Counted from the stretch's first letter, positions 1-9,988 are shown. The stretch is 64,000 nucleotides of DNA from Euryarchaeota archaeon Ods02 (GCA_028751075.1 JAQZDA010000001.1:20005-84004), one strand, 5' to 3'. Notes: a model not told the origin generated them from the sequence alone. Translations and numbers: made by a program.

Positions 1-2
1 GG

Positions 3-491
3 TTCGACCTCATGACGGAGGTGAACGTCCGCGGCACCTACCTCGTCAGCCGCGCGTTCCTCCCGCATCTCGCCGACCAGGACGGCGCGTGGCTGCTGTC
101 GAACTCGCCGCCCATCGAGGTCGACCGGTCGCCGGGGAAGGCGGCGTACGCCTGGAGCAAGATGGGGATGTCGTTCATCACGCTGTCGCTCGCCGGCGAG
201 CTAGATGACGACGACGTAGCGTGTAACACGTTCTGGCCGAAGACCGCGATAAAGACCCGTGCGACCGAGTACTTCGGCCTCGGAAGCGAGGAGGACTGGC
301 GGGAACCCCGCATCCTCTCGGACACCGTGCTCCAGATACTCCGTGAAGACCCCGCTGAGTTCACCGGCAACGCCCTGCTCGACGAAGAGGTGCTCGGCGA
401 CGCCGGCGTCGACGACTTCAGCAGCTACAACTGCGTCGAAGGCACGAACCCGCCGCCGATGAGCGTCGAGATGTTCGAGACCGACTTCTGA
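3..491 (+). CDS. Short-chain dehydrogenase/reductase, 5'-truncated by window edge
   Basis: C-terminal part of an SDR-family oxidoreductase. The frame is already open at the first bases, so the start and the Rossmann glycine motif lie outside the window. The first visible residues (FDLMTEVNVRGTYLVSRA) are the central SDR helix with its conserved Asn, and YAWSKMGM supplies the catalytic Tyr and Lys (YxxxK). The wording around these motifs resembles HSDL2/citronellol-dehydrogenase-like SDRs; the substrate cannot be told. The gene converges on the following ABC permease gene with 38 bases between the two stops. The family call is firm, the specific role open. Confidence 0.85.
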   Translation, partial: FDLMTEVNVRGTYLVSRAFLPHLADQDGAWLLSNSPPIEVDRSPGKAAYAWSKMGMSFITLSLAGELDDDDVACNTFWPKTAIKTRATEYFGLGSEEDWREPRILSDTVLQILREDPAEFTGNALLDEEVLGDAGVDDFSSYNCVEGTNPPPMSVEMFETDF

Positions 492-529
492 CGAGTTCTG
501 ACTACTCCGACACGGTAGAAATAACGTGT

Positions 530-1336
530 TCAGACGTCGGAGTTACGGAACTTTAGATAGGCGAGCGCCACCGGGGCAAGCATCCACAGCAGCAGGACGA
601 CTAGCGAGTAGTAGCCGACGGCATCGAATCCCTCGAGAGAGGACGAGACTACGGTCGAGTAAGCGGGGTTCGGCCCAATGTTCATCAGGTAGTCGAACCA
701 CTCAGGGGTGTCGACGAAGCTACCGGTGAACGAGTAGGTAAGCAGCCTCGGTAGCAGACTGCTGTCCCAGACGAACTTCAAGAACACGAAGACGCCGACC
801 ACCACCGCGGTGACTCGGGTCTGAGACCGTATCGATGCCGACGCGAGCACGGCCACACCGACGTATGCCACGCCTAGAAGGGTGGTCAGCACGGCGAAGG
901 CGAGGAACGCGGTGGTCGAGAACGACTGGTAGGACGTCAGCAGGACCGCGAGAGCAGCTGCGAAGCCGACGATCATCCCTGCAGTCAGCATCGTCGCTCG
1001 ACCCAGTGTCTTCCCGACGACGACGTCCATCCGCGAGTGCGGTAGCCCGAGCAGAAGCTTGAGGCTGCCTGACTCGCGTTCGCCGACAACCGTAGAGTAC
1101 CCCGTCATCAGCCCTACGATAGCCACGAGCGAGGTCGTGTAGAAAGATGCCTGACCAGTCATCAAACCTACGAAAGCCTCGGTGGAGGACTCCAGCCCTG
1201 GCTCCAGCCCCGCTATGAAGCCGTAGAGGTATGTGCCTCCCGCAAAGGCGACGGCGAAGACCGTCATGAGCACCCAGAGGGACCTCGATCTAGCGGAGTC
1301 CCTGACCTCCTTCTCCGCGACTACACGCCAGCTCAA
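530..1336 (-). CDS. ABC-2 type transporter permease
   Basis: Membrane subunit of an ABC-2 (NosY/drug-exporter type) transporter, 268 residues. About six hydrophobic segments are visible: one near residues 20-40, the rest spread between 90 and the C-terminus, ending with LLLWMLAPVALAYLKF before a short polar tail. The cytoplasmic stretch GERESGSLKLLLGLPHSR is the conserved GE-type loop of ABC-2 permeases that faces the ATPase. Its start overlaps the end of the ATPase gene by 4 bases, so the two are translated together as an exporter pair. The substrate is unknown. Confidence 0.85.
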   Translation of the reverse strand: MSWRVVAEKEVRDSARSRSLWVLMTVFAVAFAGGTYLYGFIAGLEPGLESSTEAFVGLMTGQASFYTTSLVAIVGLMTGYSTVVGERESGSLKLLLGLPHSRMDVVVGKTLGRATMLTAGMIVGFAAALAVLLTSYQSFSTTAFLAFAVLTTLLGVAYVGVAVLASASIRSQTRVTAVVVGVFVFLKFVWDSSLLPRLLTYSFTGSFVDTPEWFDYLMNIGPNPAYSTVVSSSLEGFDAVGYYSLVVLLLWMLAPVALAYLKFRNSDV

Positions 1337-2232
1337 GGCTCCCCCGTGTACTCGGCGAAAAGCTCCTCCAGCGACTTCTCTCGCGTCCGAAGGTCGACGA
1401 CTTCCGCCGCCTCCCTGACGGAGTCCAGCGTTTCGAGCTTCGTCTCCCCCCTGCGGCAGTGGACGGCGACGACTTCGTCCTCGTGTTCGACGTCTACGAC
1501 ATCCTCTACCTGCCGGGCAGCTTCCGCTGCGGCCTCTACGTCTCCAGCCACCGTGAGCTCAAGTCTCGAGACAGCATGTATCTCTTCGCGAAGCCCTTCG
1601 ATGGAGTTCACGGCTTCCATCCGACCATCCTGCATTATGCCAACGCGGCTGCAGACCGCCTCCACCTGCCCTAGAACGTGGCTCGAGAAGAACACGGTGG
1701 CACCTCGGTCGTTCTCCTCCAACGCTATCTCACGTATCCGGCGTGCACCGTTGGGATCCAGGCCGCTGGTGGGTTCGTCGAGAACCAGGAGGTCGGGTTC
1801 ACCGACGAGCGCAGTCGCCAGCACCAACCGTTTCTTCATCCCCTTCGAGTACCCGCCTGCGCGTCTCTCCCCTTCTCCATCCAGTCCTACGCGGCCGAGC
1901 AACCCGTCGACGTCGGCGTCGACGTCCTTCGACCTGACGGCGAACTCGACGTGCTCTCTACCCGTCAACCGGGGGTAGACGCCGAAGTCCTCCGGCAAGA
2001 TACCGACTTCACGGCGGACGTCCCGGTCGCGTGGATCGGAGTCGAGCAGCTCTACCTCTCCGGACGTAGGTTGCTTGTAAGAAAGCAGGACGTCTATCGT
2101 TGTGGTCTTCCCAGCTCCGTTCGGGCCGAGGAAGCCGAACACCTCACCTTCCTCGATCTCGAGATCGAGGTTCTCGACCGCCGTGACGTCGCCGTAACGT
2201 TTGGTCAACGCTCTTGCTTCTACGGCAGACAT
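1333..2232 (-). CDS. ABC transporter ATP-binding protein
   Basis: ATPase of the ABC-2 exporter whose permease follows with a 4-base overlap. Walker A is GPNGAGKTTT near residue 37, the signature is YSKGMKKRL (a variant of LSGGQ), and Walker B with the catalytic Glu is LLVLDEPTSGLDP, followed by an H-loop in SSHVLGQ. The C-terminal 80 residues form the acidic regulatory domain usual for CcmA/NatA-like exporters, ending EELFAEYTGEP. At 299 residues it is full length. It reads away from the FKBP gene, leaving a 187-base divergent promoter region. What it exports cannot be inferred. Confidence 0.88.
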   Translation of the reverse strand: MSAVEARALTKRYGDVTAVENLDLEIEEGEVFGFLGPNGAGKTTTIDVLLSYKQPTSGEVELLDSDPRDRDVRREVGILPEDFGVYPRLTGREHVEFAVRSKDVDADVDGLLGRVGLDGEGERRAGGYSKGMKKRLVLATALVGEPDLLVLDEPTSGLDPNGARRIREIALEENDRGATVFFSSHVLGQVEAVCSRVGIMQDGRMEAVNSIEGLREEIHAVSRLELTVAGDVEAAAEAARQVEDVVDVEHEDEVVAVHCRRGETKLETLDSVREAAEVVDLRTREKSLEELFAEYTGEP

Positions 2233-2386
2233 ACTGTTACCCTTGGAGCGGTCGTGTTAAGTAGACTGTGGCGCAGCGGGCTCTTTTGGGACCCTTGATC
2301 CATCAGCGTTCGATGTGTTTCGGGCTCACGAAGGGTGCTTGAATCATGGACTAAGGTTTTCGGCGTGCGTCCGTCACGTTTCAGGT

Positions 2387-2397
2387 TAAGTTAAGTA
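2387..2397 (+). promoter_or_regulatory. TATA-like box for the FKBP isomerase gene
   Basis: TTAAGTTAAGT lies centred about 28 bases before the ATG at 2420, the spacing expected for an archaeal TATA box driving a leaderless or nearly leaderless transcript. Inferred from position and AT content only. Confidence 0.5.
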
Positions 2398-2419
2398 CCG
2401 GACCTCCATCTAACCCAGT

Positions 2420-3352
2420 ATGACAGAGAACGAGGACGAAGAGGAAGCCGAGTCCCAGGACCAGGAGTCGGAAGCCGAGGGCATTCAGGAAGGTGACTTC
2501 GTACGTCTTGAATACACGGCGCGCATCGACGACGAGGACGAGGGCGAGACCGTCATCGACACCACCGACCGAGACCTCGCGGAGGAAGAAGGGATGGAGA
2601 CCGAGGGACGGGAGTTCGGGGCCCGCACCATCGTCGTCGGCGACGGCCACCTGTTCGAGCAAGTTGAGGAAGAGCTCATCGGTGAAGACGTGGGTTTCTC
2701 GGGCTCCGTAGTGGTGCCCGCGGCGGAGGCGTTCGGTGAACACGACCCCGACGACGTGAAGACCGTGAGCGCGCAGAAGATAGACGAAGACGACCGATAC
2801 CCTGGTGCGCAGGTCGAGGTCGACGGCCAGCACGGCTACGTCGAGACCATCATCGGCGGACGCGCACGCATCGACTTCAACCACCCGCTGGCGGGTGAGG
2901 ACGTCGAGTACGAGTTCGAGGTCGAAGGCGTCGTCGAGGACGAGCTAGAGCAGGCGGAAGCCCTCGTCGAGCTTACGGCGGGTGCCGAAGTCGACGTCTC
3001 CCGTGGAACGGAGACGAAGACCGAGGTATCCGTCGAGACCACCGAAGACGGTGAAGAAGTCGAGGAAGAGGTGGAGGAAGAGGTCGAGGTCGACGTCCTC
3101 TACATCGAGGCTCCACCGCATCTCGCGATGAACCAGCAGTGGATGTTCGGCAAACGACAGGTCGTCGACGACCTCATGCACAGGTTCGACGTCGACCGCG
3201 GCGTCGTCAGGGAGACCTTCGACCACGACGACGTCCACGGCGGCGGAATGCCTGGCATGGGCGGCATGGGACTCGGCGGCATGGGCGGCGACGTCGACCC
3301 CGAGGACCTCGACGAGGAGGACATTGAGGAGATGGTCGAGGAGATAGAGTAG
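2420..3352 (+). CDS. FKBP-type peptidyl-prolyl cis-trans isomerase (long SlyD-like archaeal type)
   Basis: Cytoplasmic prolyl isomerase and probable folding helper. The first ~25 residues are a disordered acidic leader. The FKBP fold begins near GDFVRLEYTARIDD and is interrupted by the insert-in-flap region, with EAFGEHDPDDVKTV and FNHPLAGEDVEYEFEVEGV as its recognisable strands. At 310 residues it is longer than bacterial SlyD (~190-200): a C-terminal domain of about 150 residues follows, rich in Glu/Val, then a Gly/Met-rich segment (GGMPGMGGMGLGGMGG) before a short acidic tail. The Gly/Met segment could be a flexible or client-binding tail; that is inference. Confidence 0.88.
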   Translation: MTENEDEEEAESQDQESEAEGIQEGDFVRLEYTARIDDEDEGETVIDTTDRDLAEEEGMETEGREFGARTIVVGDGHLFEQVEEELIGEDVGFSGSVVVPAAEAFGEHDPDDVKTVSAQKIDEDDRYPGAQVEVDGQHGYVETIIGGRARIDFNHPLAGEDVEYEFEVEGVVEDELEQAEALVELTAGAEVDVSRGTETKTEVSVETTEDGEEVEEEVEEEVEVDVLYIEAPPHLAMNQQWMFGKRQVVDDLMHRFDVDRGVVRETFDHDDVHGGGMPGMGGMGLGGMGGDVDPEDLDEEDIEEMVEEIE

Positions 3353-3394
3353 CTATACCGCTGCCGGCTCCAACCCCACCCCCCTCCGGCACAA

Positions 3395-3752
<358 letters not shown>

Positions 3753-3864
3753 ACAGGGTGGTGGATGGCCAGATGGAGGGTAGCTACAGCCATCCCCAAC
3801 CCTAATTACAGCTTGAATCCAAGTTACATCCAGTATGAACAGAGACAAGGGACCTTACGGAGTC

Positions 3865-3874
3865 GGAGGGGGTG
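3865..3874 (+). promoter_or_regulatory. Shine-Dalgarno site deciding the TTG start of the HD gene
   Basis: GGAGGGGGTG ends 3 bases before the TTG at 3878. A strong purine-rich ribosome site beside a non-ATG codon, with no upstream ATG in frame, supports the TTG start. Confidence 0.55.
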
Positions 3875-3877
3875 TAG

Positions 3878-4525
3878 TTGAGCGACGCGGTCGGTGACTT
3901 CGAGGTTACCTACGAGGACTTCCGGGAGATGGCGGAGTTCGTCGAGGAACACCTCGAGGACACCGTCAGGAAGGACGGCGACCGGATGCGTTGGTATCCC
4001 TGGCACAGCGGCGACTACAGGTTCGACCACACCATCGGAGTCGTCGACCTCGCGGAGGAGATCGCGAGAGGAGAGGACGCGGATGTCGACATAGTCAGGG
4101 TGGCGGCGTTGTTCCACGACGTCGCGAAGTTCGAGGTCAACCAGGAGAAACACGCGGAGGAAGGCGCGTGGATCGCGCAGAAGTACCTGTCGCGTCACGG
4201 CTACCCCGAATCCTTCATCGACGATGTCGCCGAGGTCATCAAACACCACACCGACGAGATGCACGACGACATGCCATTGGAGTCGAAGGTCTTGATAGAG
4301 GCGGACAGCATCGACAAGATAGGTGTCGCCGGCGCAACCTTGCTTGCGCTCCGCGTCGGCTACGAGAGCCGGCCGCACACCGACGTACCCGAGATGATAC
4401 AGCGCGTCGTAGACCGCGGCGAGAACATGATCGACCGGCTGGAGACGGAGACGGGGAAGGAGATAGCTCGTAAGCGGACGGAACGAGTGAAGCTGTATAA
4501 GGCGTGGTTCGAAGACGAAATTTAG
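3878..4525 (+). CDS. HD-domain metal-dependent phosphohydrolase
   Basis: Predicted HD-superfamily phosphohydrolase of 215 residues. Metal ligands are visible in order: His in FDHTIGVVDLAEEI, the His-Asp pair in AALFHDVAKFE, and later His residues in VIKHHTDEMHDD, with the last Asp in EADSIDKIG. The layout is that of small archaeal HD proteins (HDIG type) acting on nucleotides or cyclic nucleotides; the substrate is unknown. The TTG start is chosen because a strong ribosome site precedes it. The last codons and the stop lie inside a perfect inverted repeat, so this hairpin probably also ends the transcript. Confidence 0.8.
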   Translation: MSDAVGDFEVTYEDFREMAEFVEEHLEDTVRKDGDRMRWYPWHSGDYRFDHTIGVVDLAEEIARGEDADVDIVRVAALFHDVAKFEVNQEKHAEEGAWIAQKYLSRHGYPESFIDDVAEVIKHHTDEMHDDMPLESKVLIEADSIDKIGVAGATLLALRVGYESRPHTDVPEMIQRVVDRGENMIDRLETETGKEIARKRTERVKLYKAWFEDEI

Positions 4526-4538
4526 TTTCGTCTTCGAA
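4508..4538. repeat. Perfect inverted repeat at the 3' end of the HD gene
   Basis: Arms TTCGAAGACGAAA (4508-4520) and TTTCGTCTTCGAA (4526-4538) are perfect complements around the loop TTTAG. The left arm encodes the last residues of the HD protein and the loop contains its stop codon. It may act as a terminator or RNA-stabilising hairpin. The core recurs about 120 bases downstream. Confidence 0.8.
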
Positions 4539-4634
4539 GCAGGGAACGACCAACGGGAGTGACCGTGTGCGAGGCGTAAGCCTAGCACAGAGAACGTAAG
4601 CGCGGAAGCGAAGAAGTGACAGTGAGGGAAGTTA

Positions 4635-4659
4635 GAAGACGAAATTTAGTTTCGTCTTC
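4635..4659. repeat. Second copy of the same inverted repeat
   Basis: GAAGACGAAA (4635-4644), loop TTTAG and TTTCGTCTTC (4650-4659) repeat the core of the palindrome at 4508-4538 exactly. It lies in the noncoding gap between the convergent HD and pntB genes (4526-4702), in which I see no other feature. Confidence 0.8.
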
Positions 4660-4702
4660 GAAACAGTGAGCGAGGGAATGAAACCCTGCTCCTGCAGCTA
4701 CT

Positions 4703-6145
4703 TCAGTGGTTCTCCTTGTATTCGTTGACGAGGTCCTGCATCGACTGTTTGGCGTCGCCGAACAGCATGCTGGTCTTGTCGAGGGTGAACAGGGGGTTGG
4801 GGATGCCGCTGAAGCCCGGGCTGAGGCTGCGTTTGTTGACGATTACTGTGCGAGCTTCGTCGACGTTGAGTATCGGCATCCCGCTGATTGGTGTGCCCTC
4901 CGCCTCCTTCGCCTTCGGGTTGACGACGTCGTTTGCTCCGGTGACGATGACTACGTCGGTCTCGCTGAACGTCGGGTTCACCTCCTCTAGCTCACGCATC
5001 TTGTCGTAGGGGACGTCGGCTTCCGCCAGCAGGACGTTCATGTGGCCGGGCATCCGGCCGGCGACGGGGTGGATGCCGAACTCGACGTCGACGCCGTTCT
5101 CCTCCAGAAGCTCTGCGAGCTCGGCGACTGCGTGCTGCGCCTGAGCCACCGCCATACCGTAGCCTGGGACGATGACGACCCTCTGCGCTGTGTCGAGCAG
5201 CATCTCGACCTCCTCCGGCGACGTCGACTGAATCTCGCCTTCGTAGATGTCGTCCATCTCGTCGTCAGTGGCTTCCTCACCCCAGCCTCCGAACAGCACG
5301 TTAGGCAGCGACCGGTTCATCGACTCGCACATTATCACCGTGAGTATCATGCCGGCGGCGCCGACGAGTGTGCCGGCGATGATCAAGACGGTGTTGTCGA
5401 GGACGAAGCCTGTCGTCGCCGCGGCAAGTCCCGAGTACGAGTTCAGGAGGGCGATGACGACGGGCATGTCGGCGCCTCCGATGGGTACGACGAGGGCGAC
5501 GCCGAGGACGGAGGCGGCGGCGACTAACACCCAGTACGACGGCGCCCACGCGGCGAGCGGGGTTTCGCCGAAGACCCCTGGCTGGAGGACGAGGAAGGCT
5601 CCGGCCGTGAGGGCTACGGCGAGCAAGACGACCTTGACGAGGTGTTCGCCGCGGTAACGGATGGTGCGTCGGAAGACACCGTGGAGCTTGCCGGCGGCGA
5701 CGAGGCTTCCCCAGAAGGTGACGCTGCCGATGATGCCGGCGATGGCGGCGGCTACTGCGACGTCGGGGGTTGCGGCGGCGTCTCTGTCGAATATCTCGGT
5801 GAGTTCGGCGCCGGCGACGAGGGCGGACGCGCCGCCGCCGAAGCCGTTGAACAGTCCGACTAGCTGCGGCATCTCCGTGGTCTCGACGGTGACGGCGAGC
5901 CATGTGCCGATAGCGGCGCCGAGCAGTAGCGCTGCGGCGAGGACTACGGGGGATAGTATCTCGAACCAGAGCACGGTGACTGCGACGGCGAGGAACATGC
6001 CGGCTGCCGAGGTGGCGTTGCCGCGGGTCGCCGTCCGGGGATGCGTCATGTCCCTGAGCCCCTGTATGAACAGTACGCTGGCGACGAGGTAGGCGAGCGG
6101 CAGCAGCCAGTCGGGGGCGCCGGCGAGGACTCCTTCCGCCATCAA
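4703..6145 (-). CDS. pntB: NAD(P) transhydrogenase beta subunit
   Basis: Beta subunit (membrane domain plus NADP-binding domain III) of proton-translocating transhydrogenase, which makes NADPH from NADH using the proton gradient. Residues 1-290 carry about eight or nine hydrophobic segments; the soluble C-terminal domain starts near EEVEMLLDTAQRVVIVPGYGMAVAQAQ, the typical domain III Rossmann entry, and holds HPVAGRMPGHMNVLLAEA and VIVTGANDVVNP, which contact NADP. At 480 residues it is full length. It is the last gene of a three-gene operon, overlapping the small alpha-2 gene by 4 bases, as expected for split-alpha transhydrogenases. Confidence 0.95.
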   Translation of the reverse strand: MMAEGVLAGAPDWLLPLAYLVASVLFIQGLRDMTHPRTATRGNATSAAGMFLAVAVTVLWFEILSPVVLAAALLLGAAIGTWLAVTVETTEMPQLVGLFNGFGGGASALVAGAELTEIFDRDAAATPDVAVAAAIAGIIGSVTFWGSLVAAGKLHGVFRRTIRYRGEHLVKVVLLAVALTAGAFLVLQPGVFGETPLAAWAPSYWVLVAAASVLGVALVVPIGGADMPVVIALLNSYSGLAAATTGFVLDNTVLIIAGTLVGAAGMILTVIMCESMNRSLPNVLFGGWGEEATDDEMDDIYEGEIQSTSPEEVEMLLDTAQRVVIVPGYGMAVAQAQHAVAELAELLEENGVDVEFGIHPVAGRMPGHMNVLLAEADVPYDKMRELEEVNPTFSETDVVIVTGANDVVNPKAKEAEGTPISGMPILNVDEARTVIVNKRSLSPGFSGIPNPLFTLDKTSMLFGDAKQSMQDLVNEYKENH

Positions 6146-6432
6146 CGGTCACCTCCATCCTGTCGACCGAACTGGTCGAGCATCATGTGGCTGACGAGGT
6201 ATCCTCCGACGACGTTCACCGTCGCCATGACTACGGCGACGAAGCCGAGGACGGTGGCGAGGGTGGTGGCGCCGGAGCCGGCGACTACGACGCTTCCGAT
6301 GAGGGTGATGCCGGATATCGCATTCGCCCCTGACATCAGGGGTGTGTGGAGGTTCGTCGGGATCTTCGTGATTATCGAGTACCCGAGGAACGCTGCGAGC
6401 ACGAACAATGTTAGGTTCTCTATCAATGCCAT
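6142..6432 (-). CDS. pntAB: NAD(P) transhydrogenase subunit alpha-2 (membrane part)
   Basis: Short membrane subunit, 96 residues, giving the alpha-side transmembrane helices. Three or four hydrophobic segments are visible, with the family sequence PTNLHTPLMSGANAISGI in the middle, which is highly conserved near the proton path. It sits between alpha-1 (3-base gap) and beta (4-base overlap), so the enzyme is the three-polypeptide type found in Rhodospirillum and in haloarchaea. ATG start is unambiguous. Confidence 0.93.
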   Translation of the reverse strand: MALIENLTLFVLAAFLGYSIITKIPTNLHTPLMSGANAISGITLIGSVVVAGSGATTLATVLGFVAVVMATVNVVGGYLVSHMMLDQFGRQDGGDR

Positions 6433-6435
6433 CGT

Positions 6436-7806
6436 CTAGTTCTCCTTCTCGTCCGGTGTTTCAGAAGCTGGTTCGCTGTCTCCGTCGTCCGCTCCCTGGT
6501 CACCGGTGTCACCATCGTCCGCTCCCTGGTCACCAGTGTCACCATCGTCTGTTTCCTCTGTCTCATCCGGGTCTGCGTCTCCGGTGGCTGCTTCGTCGGC
6601 TTCTGCCTCGTCTCCGGACTCTCCGGCAGCGTCTGCGTCTTCAGCGGTTTCTTCCTCTTCTTCGACGCTGGCGTCTTTCCTGTGCGGCATCCGTTTCTCG
6701 CCGTCGTGCGTCAGCAGTGTGCTGGAGATGACCTCGTCAGAGAGGTCGAACTCTAGCTCTCCGTCTTCGGTGATGTACTCGACGAAGTTCCGGAGGTTGT
6801 TGGACAGGAGGTCGCTGGCGGTGTGGGCGACGGTGGCGGGGAGGTTGGTGGGTCCGTAGACTTCGACGCCTTCGTACTCGACGACGTCGTCGGCCTCCGT
6901 GGGTTCGCAGTTGCCTCCTGTCTCGGCGGCGAGGTCCACGATGACGCTTCCGTCGTCCATGCCTTCGATCATCTCGTTGGTGACGAGCTCCGGCGCGGGC
7001 TGTCCGGGGATGGCGGCGGTGGTGATGACGACGTCGCTTTCGGCGACGACGCGGGTCATCATCTTCCGTTGCTTCCTGTAGAACTCCTCGTCCTGATGGG
7101 TGGCGTGTCCTTCTTCGTCGCTGGCGTCGTCTGCTTCGAGGTCTAGTTCGACGAAGTCGGCGCCGAGGCTTTCGACCTCCTCGCTGACCTCGGGTCGTAT
7201 GTCGTAGGCGCGGACGGATGCGTCGAGGCGTTCGGCGGTCGCTATCGCCTGGAGGCCGGCGACGCCTGCGCCGACGACGAAGACCTCGGCGGGCTTCACG
7301 GTGCCGGCGGCGGTCATCTGCATGGGGAACAGCTTCGGCAGCGCCTGTGCGGCGTCGATGGTTGCTTTGTAGCCGCTGATGCTCGCCATCGACGACAGCA
7401 CGTCCATCGACTGCGCCCTGCTTATCCGCGGCATCAGCTCGAGCGCGAAAGCGGATACGTCGTTCTCCGCGAGGACGTCGTACTCTTCGTCGTCGATGCC
7501 GCTGGGTCCGAGGATGCCGACGACGACCTGGCCTTCACGGTACATCTCGGGGTCGCATTCGTCGGCGGCTCCGAGGCCGTTGACGTGGAGGACGACGTCA
7601 GCGCGGTTGACGACCTCTTCACGGCTGTCCACTACCTCGCATCCTGCTTCGCGGTAGCTTTCGTCCGGCCAGTCGGCTTCGACGCCGGCTCCGGTTTCGA
7701 CGCAGACCGTGTGTCCGTCTTTGAGCAGTTTTTTGGCTTTCTCCGGCGTCAGTGCGACACGAGTCTCGCCTTCGTCTCGGTCTCTGGGCACTCCAACTAT
7801 AACCAT
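6436..7806 (-). CDS. pntAA: NAD(P) transhydrogenase subunit alpha-1 (NAD-binding)
   Basis: NAD(H)-binding domain I of transhydrogenase, related to alanine dehydrogenase. It begins MVIVGVPRDRDEGETRVALTP, the usual family entry, and contains the Rossmann motif VFVVGAGVAGLQAIATAERL and the mobile-loop region around ELVTNEMIEGM. The enzyme core ends near residue 380; the remaining ~75 residues are an acidic, probably disordered tail containing two exact copies of a ten-residue unit (DDGDTGDQGA) and part of a third. First gene of the pnt operon; its upstream region carries a long GA microsatellite. Confidence 0.93.
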   Translation of the reverse strand: MVIVGVPRDRDEGETRVALTPEKAKKLLKDGHTVCVETGAGVEADWPDESYREAGCEVVDSREEVVNRADVVLHVNGLGAADECDPEMYREGQVVVGILGPSGIDDEEYDVLAENDVSAFALELMPRISRAQSMDVLSSMASISGYKATIDAAQALPKLFPMQMTAAGTVKPAEVFVVGAGVAGLQAIATAERLDASVRAYDIRPEVSEEVESLGADFVELDLEADDASDEEGHATHQDEEFYRKQRKMMTRVVAESDVVITTAAIPGQPAPELVTNEMIEGMDDGSVIVDLAAETGGNCEPTEADDVVEYEGVEVYGPTNLPATVAHTASDLLSNNLRNFVEYITEDGELEFDLSDEVISSTLLTHDGEKRMPHRKDASVEEEEETAEDADAAGESGDEAEADEAATGDADPDETEETDDGDTGDQGADDGDTGDQGADDGDSEPASETPDEKEN

Positions 7807-8156
<350 letters not shown>

Positions 8157-8927
8157 CTAGTCCAGTCTGTCGTAGCTGCCGAGATACTCCACCCACTCTA
8201 CCTGGCGTTCGAGCTCGCTTACGACGTCGCCGCTGTCCCCGCCTTCGAAGTCGATGTGGAAGACGTAGTCCCCGAGAGCGTGTTTAGACGGCCGGCTCTC
8301 GAGCCGGGTGAGGTTGATATCGCGTTCCTTGAACACGCCGAGGATGTCGTACAGCAGACCCGGCCGGTCCTTGCCCGGGTAGACGACGATTGAGGTCTTG
8401 CTTCCGCCGTCCCGTGGTTCGGTCTCCAGCCGGACGAACCGCGTCGTGTTCCCGCCTTCGTCCTGGACGTCCTCCGCGATCACCTGGACGCCGTCGCCCG
8501 CGAGGGAGACGTGGGCGATGGCGGCGACGTCGCTGTCTTCGCGCGCGAGCTCCACTCCGGCGGCGGTGCTGCTGACGCTCTTCACCTCGGCGTCGGGGTA
8601 GCGTTCCCGTAGGAAGCCCCGGCACTGCGCCAACGCCTGCGGATGGCTGGCGACGACCGAGAACTCGTCGTCCTGCGCCAACAGTGCGTGCCGGACGTCG
8701 ACGTGCACCTCGCCTGTTATGTAGACTTCGTAGTCTCCGAGGACGTCGAGGGTGGCGTTGACGCTGCCTTCGATGGAGTTCTCCATCGGAACCACGCCGG
8801 CTTCGACGTCGCCGTCGACGACGGCGTCCGCTATCTCAGGAACTCCGCTGTAGAACCGCACGTCTTCGTCGACCTTCAGCGCCGCCCGATGGCTGTAGGT
8901 GCCTTCGGGCCCCAGGGTAGCTATCAC
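8157..8927 (-). CDS. pheA: Prephenate dehydratase
   Basis: Converts prephenate to phenylpyruvate in phenylalanine synthesis. It begins [17 protein letters not shown], the catalytic-domain entry; the Thr-Arg-Phe motif is [10 protein letters not shown] near residue 160; and the C-terminal ACT domain, which senses phenylalanine, carries [19 protein letters not shown] followed by ESRP. At 256 residues it is the monofunctional archaeal type, with no chorismate mutase part. It stands alone, divergent from thi4 with about 120 bases between starts. Feedback inhibition by Phe is expected from the ACT domain. Confidence 0.95.
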   Translation of the reverse strand: MIATLGPEGTYSHRAALKVDEDVRFYSGVPEIADAVVDGDVEAGVVPMENSIEGSVNATLDVLGDYEVYITGEVHVDVRHALLAQDDEFSVVASHPQALAQCRGFLRERYPDAEVKSVSSTAAGVELAREDSDVAAIAHVSLAGDGVQVIAEDVQDEGGNTTRFVRLETEPRDGGSKTSIVVYPGKDRPGLLYDILGVFKERDINLTRLESRPSKHALGDYVFHIDFEGGDSGDVVSELERQVEWVEYLGSYDRLD

Positions 8928-9049
8928 AGCGTGGTTATCGAGCCCCCGGGATTAGATGGTTTCGCTGTCTCCGCCGACCGAGCAGCTGTTCCCGCATCCG
9001 AACCCGCTATAACAGCACCTTTTACTACTCGCCTATACTACTATCAACT

Positions 9050-9988
9050 ATGTCTGAAGACAACGGAGAGTTCGAAGCGTTCAGCGACGTCGGCGAAGCC
9101 GAGGTCACGCGCGCCATCGGTCAGGAGTGGACGGAGGAGTTCATGGACTTCAGCGACAGCGACGTCATCGTCGTCGGCGGCGGGCCGTCGGGGTTGATGG
9201 CGGCGAAGGAGCTCGCTGAACGCGACGTCCAGACGATGGTCGTCGAGAAGAACAACTACCTCGGCGGCGGGTTCTGGCTCGGCGGCTTCCTCATGAACAA
9301 GGTCACCGTCCGAAGCCCCGCCCAGCAGGTGCTCGACGACCTCGACGTCAGCTACAAGCAATCCCAGGACAGCGAAGGCCTGTACGTCGCCAACGGACCC
9401 GAGGCCTGCAGCGGCTTAATTAAAGCATCATGCGACGCGGGTGCGAAGATGCAGAACATGACGGAGTTCACCGACATAGTCATCCGTGAGAACCACAGGG
9501 TCGGCGGCATCGTCATGAACTGGACGCCGGTGCACGCCCTCCCCCGCGAGATAACCTGCGTCGACCCCATCGCGGTCGAGGCCGACCTCGTCATCGACGC
9601 GACGGGGCACGACGCGATGGCGGTGAAGAAGCTCCACGAACGCGGCGTCCTGAACGCACCCGGCATCGGAGACGCCGCCGCGAGCGCCGGCGGCATGGAT
9701 CAGACGGACGACGACACCTACGGAGCACCCGGACACGATTCACCGGGACACGACTCCATGTGGGTCGGTGAAAGCGAGGACGCCGTCGTCGAACACACCG
9801 GCGTCGCCCACGACGGCCTCGTCGTCACCGGCATGGCTACGGCGACGACGTACGGCCTCCCCCGCATGGGTCCGACGTTCGGCGCGATGCTCGTCTCCGG
9901 CAAGCGCGCGGCGCAGGTCGCGCTCGACGAGCTAGAGGTCGACGCCGACCCCGTCGACATGACCAGCCGCGCACCCGCAGACGACTGA
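9050..9988 (+). CDS. thi4: Thiamine thiazole synthase, cysteine (suicide) type
   Basis: Makes the thiazole moiety of thiamine from NAD, glycine and sulfur. The FAD/NAD fold is [20 protein letters not shown] near residue 40. In [20 protein letters not shown], Cys170 occupies the position of the yeast Thi4 Cys that donates its own sulfur; methanogen enzymes have His there and use sulfide. So this is the Cys type known from haloarchaea such as Haloferax. The C-terminal [20 protein letters not shown] is also characteristic. Length (312) is normal. The next gene follows 30 bases downstream on the same strand. Confidence 0.95.
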   Translation: MSEDNGEFEAFSDVGEAEVTRAIGQEWTEEFMDFSDSDVIVVGGGPSGLMAAKELAERDVQTMVVEKNNYLGGGFWLGGFLMNKVTVRSPAQQVLDDLDVSYKQSQDSEGLYVANGPEACSGLIKASCDAGAKMQNMTEFTDIVIRENHRVGGIVMNWTPVHALPREITCVDPIAVEADLVIDATGHDAMAVKKLHERGVLNAPGIGDAAASAGGMDQTDDDTYGAPGHDSPGHDSMWVGESEDAVVEHTGVAHDGLVVTGMATATTYGLPRMGPTFGAMLVSGKRAAQVALDELEVDADPVDMTSRAPADD

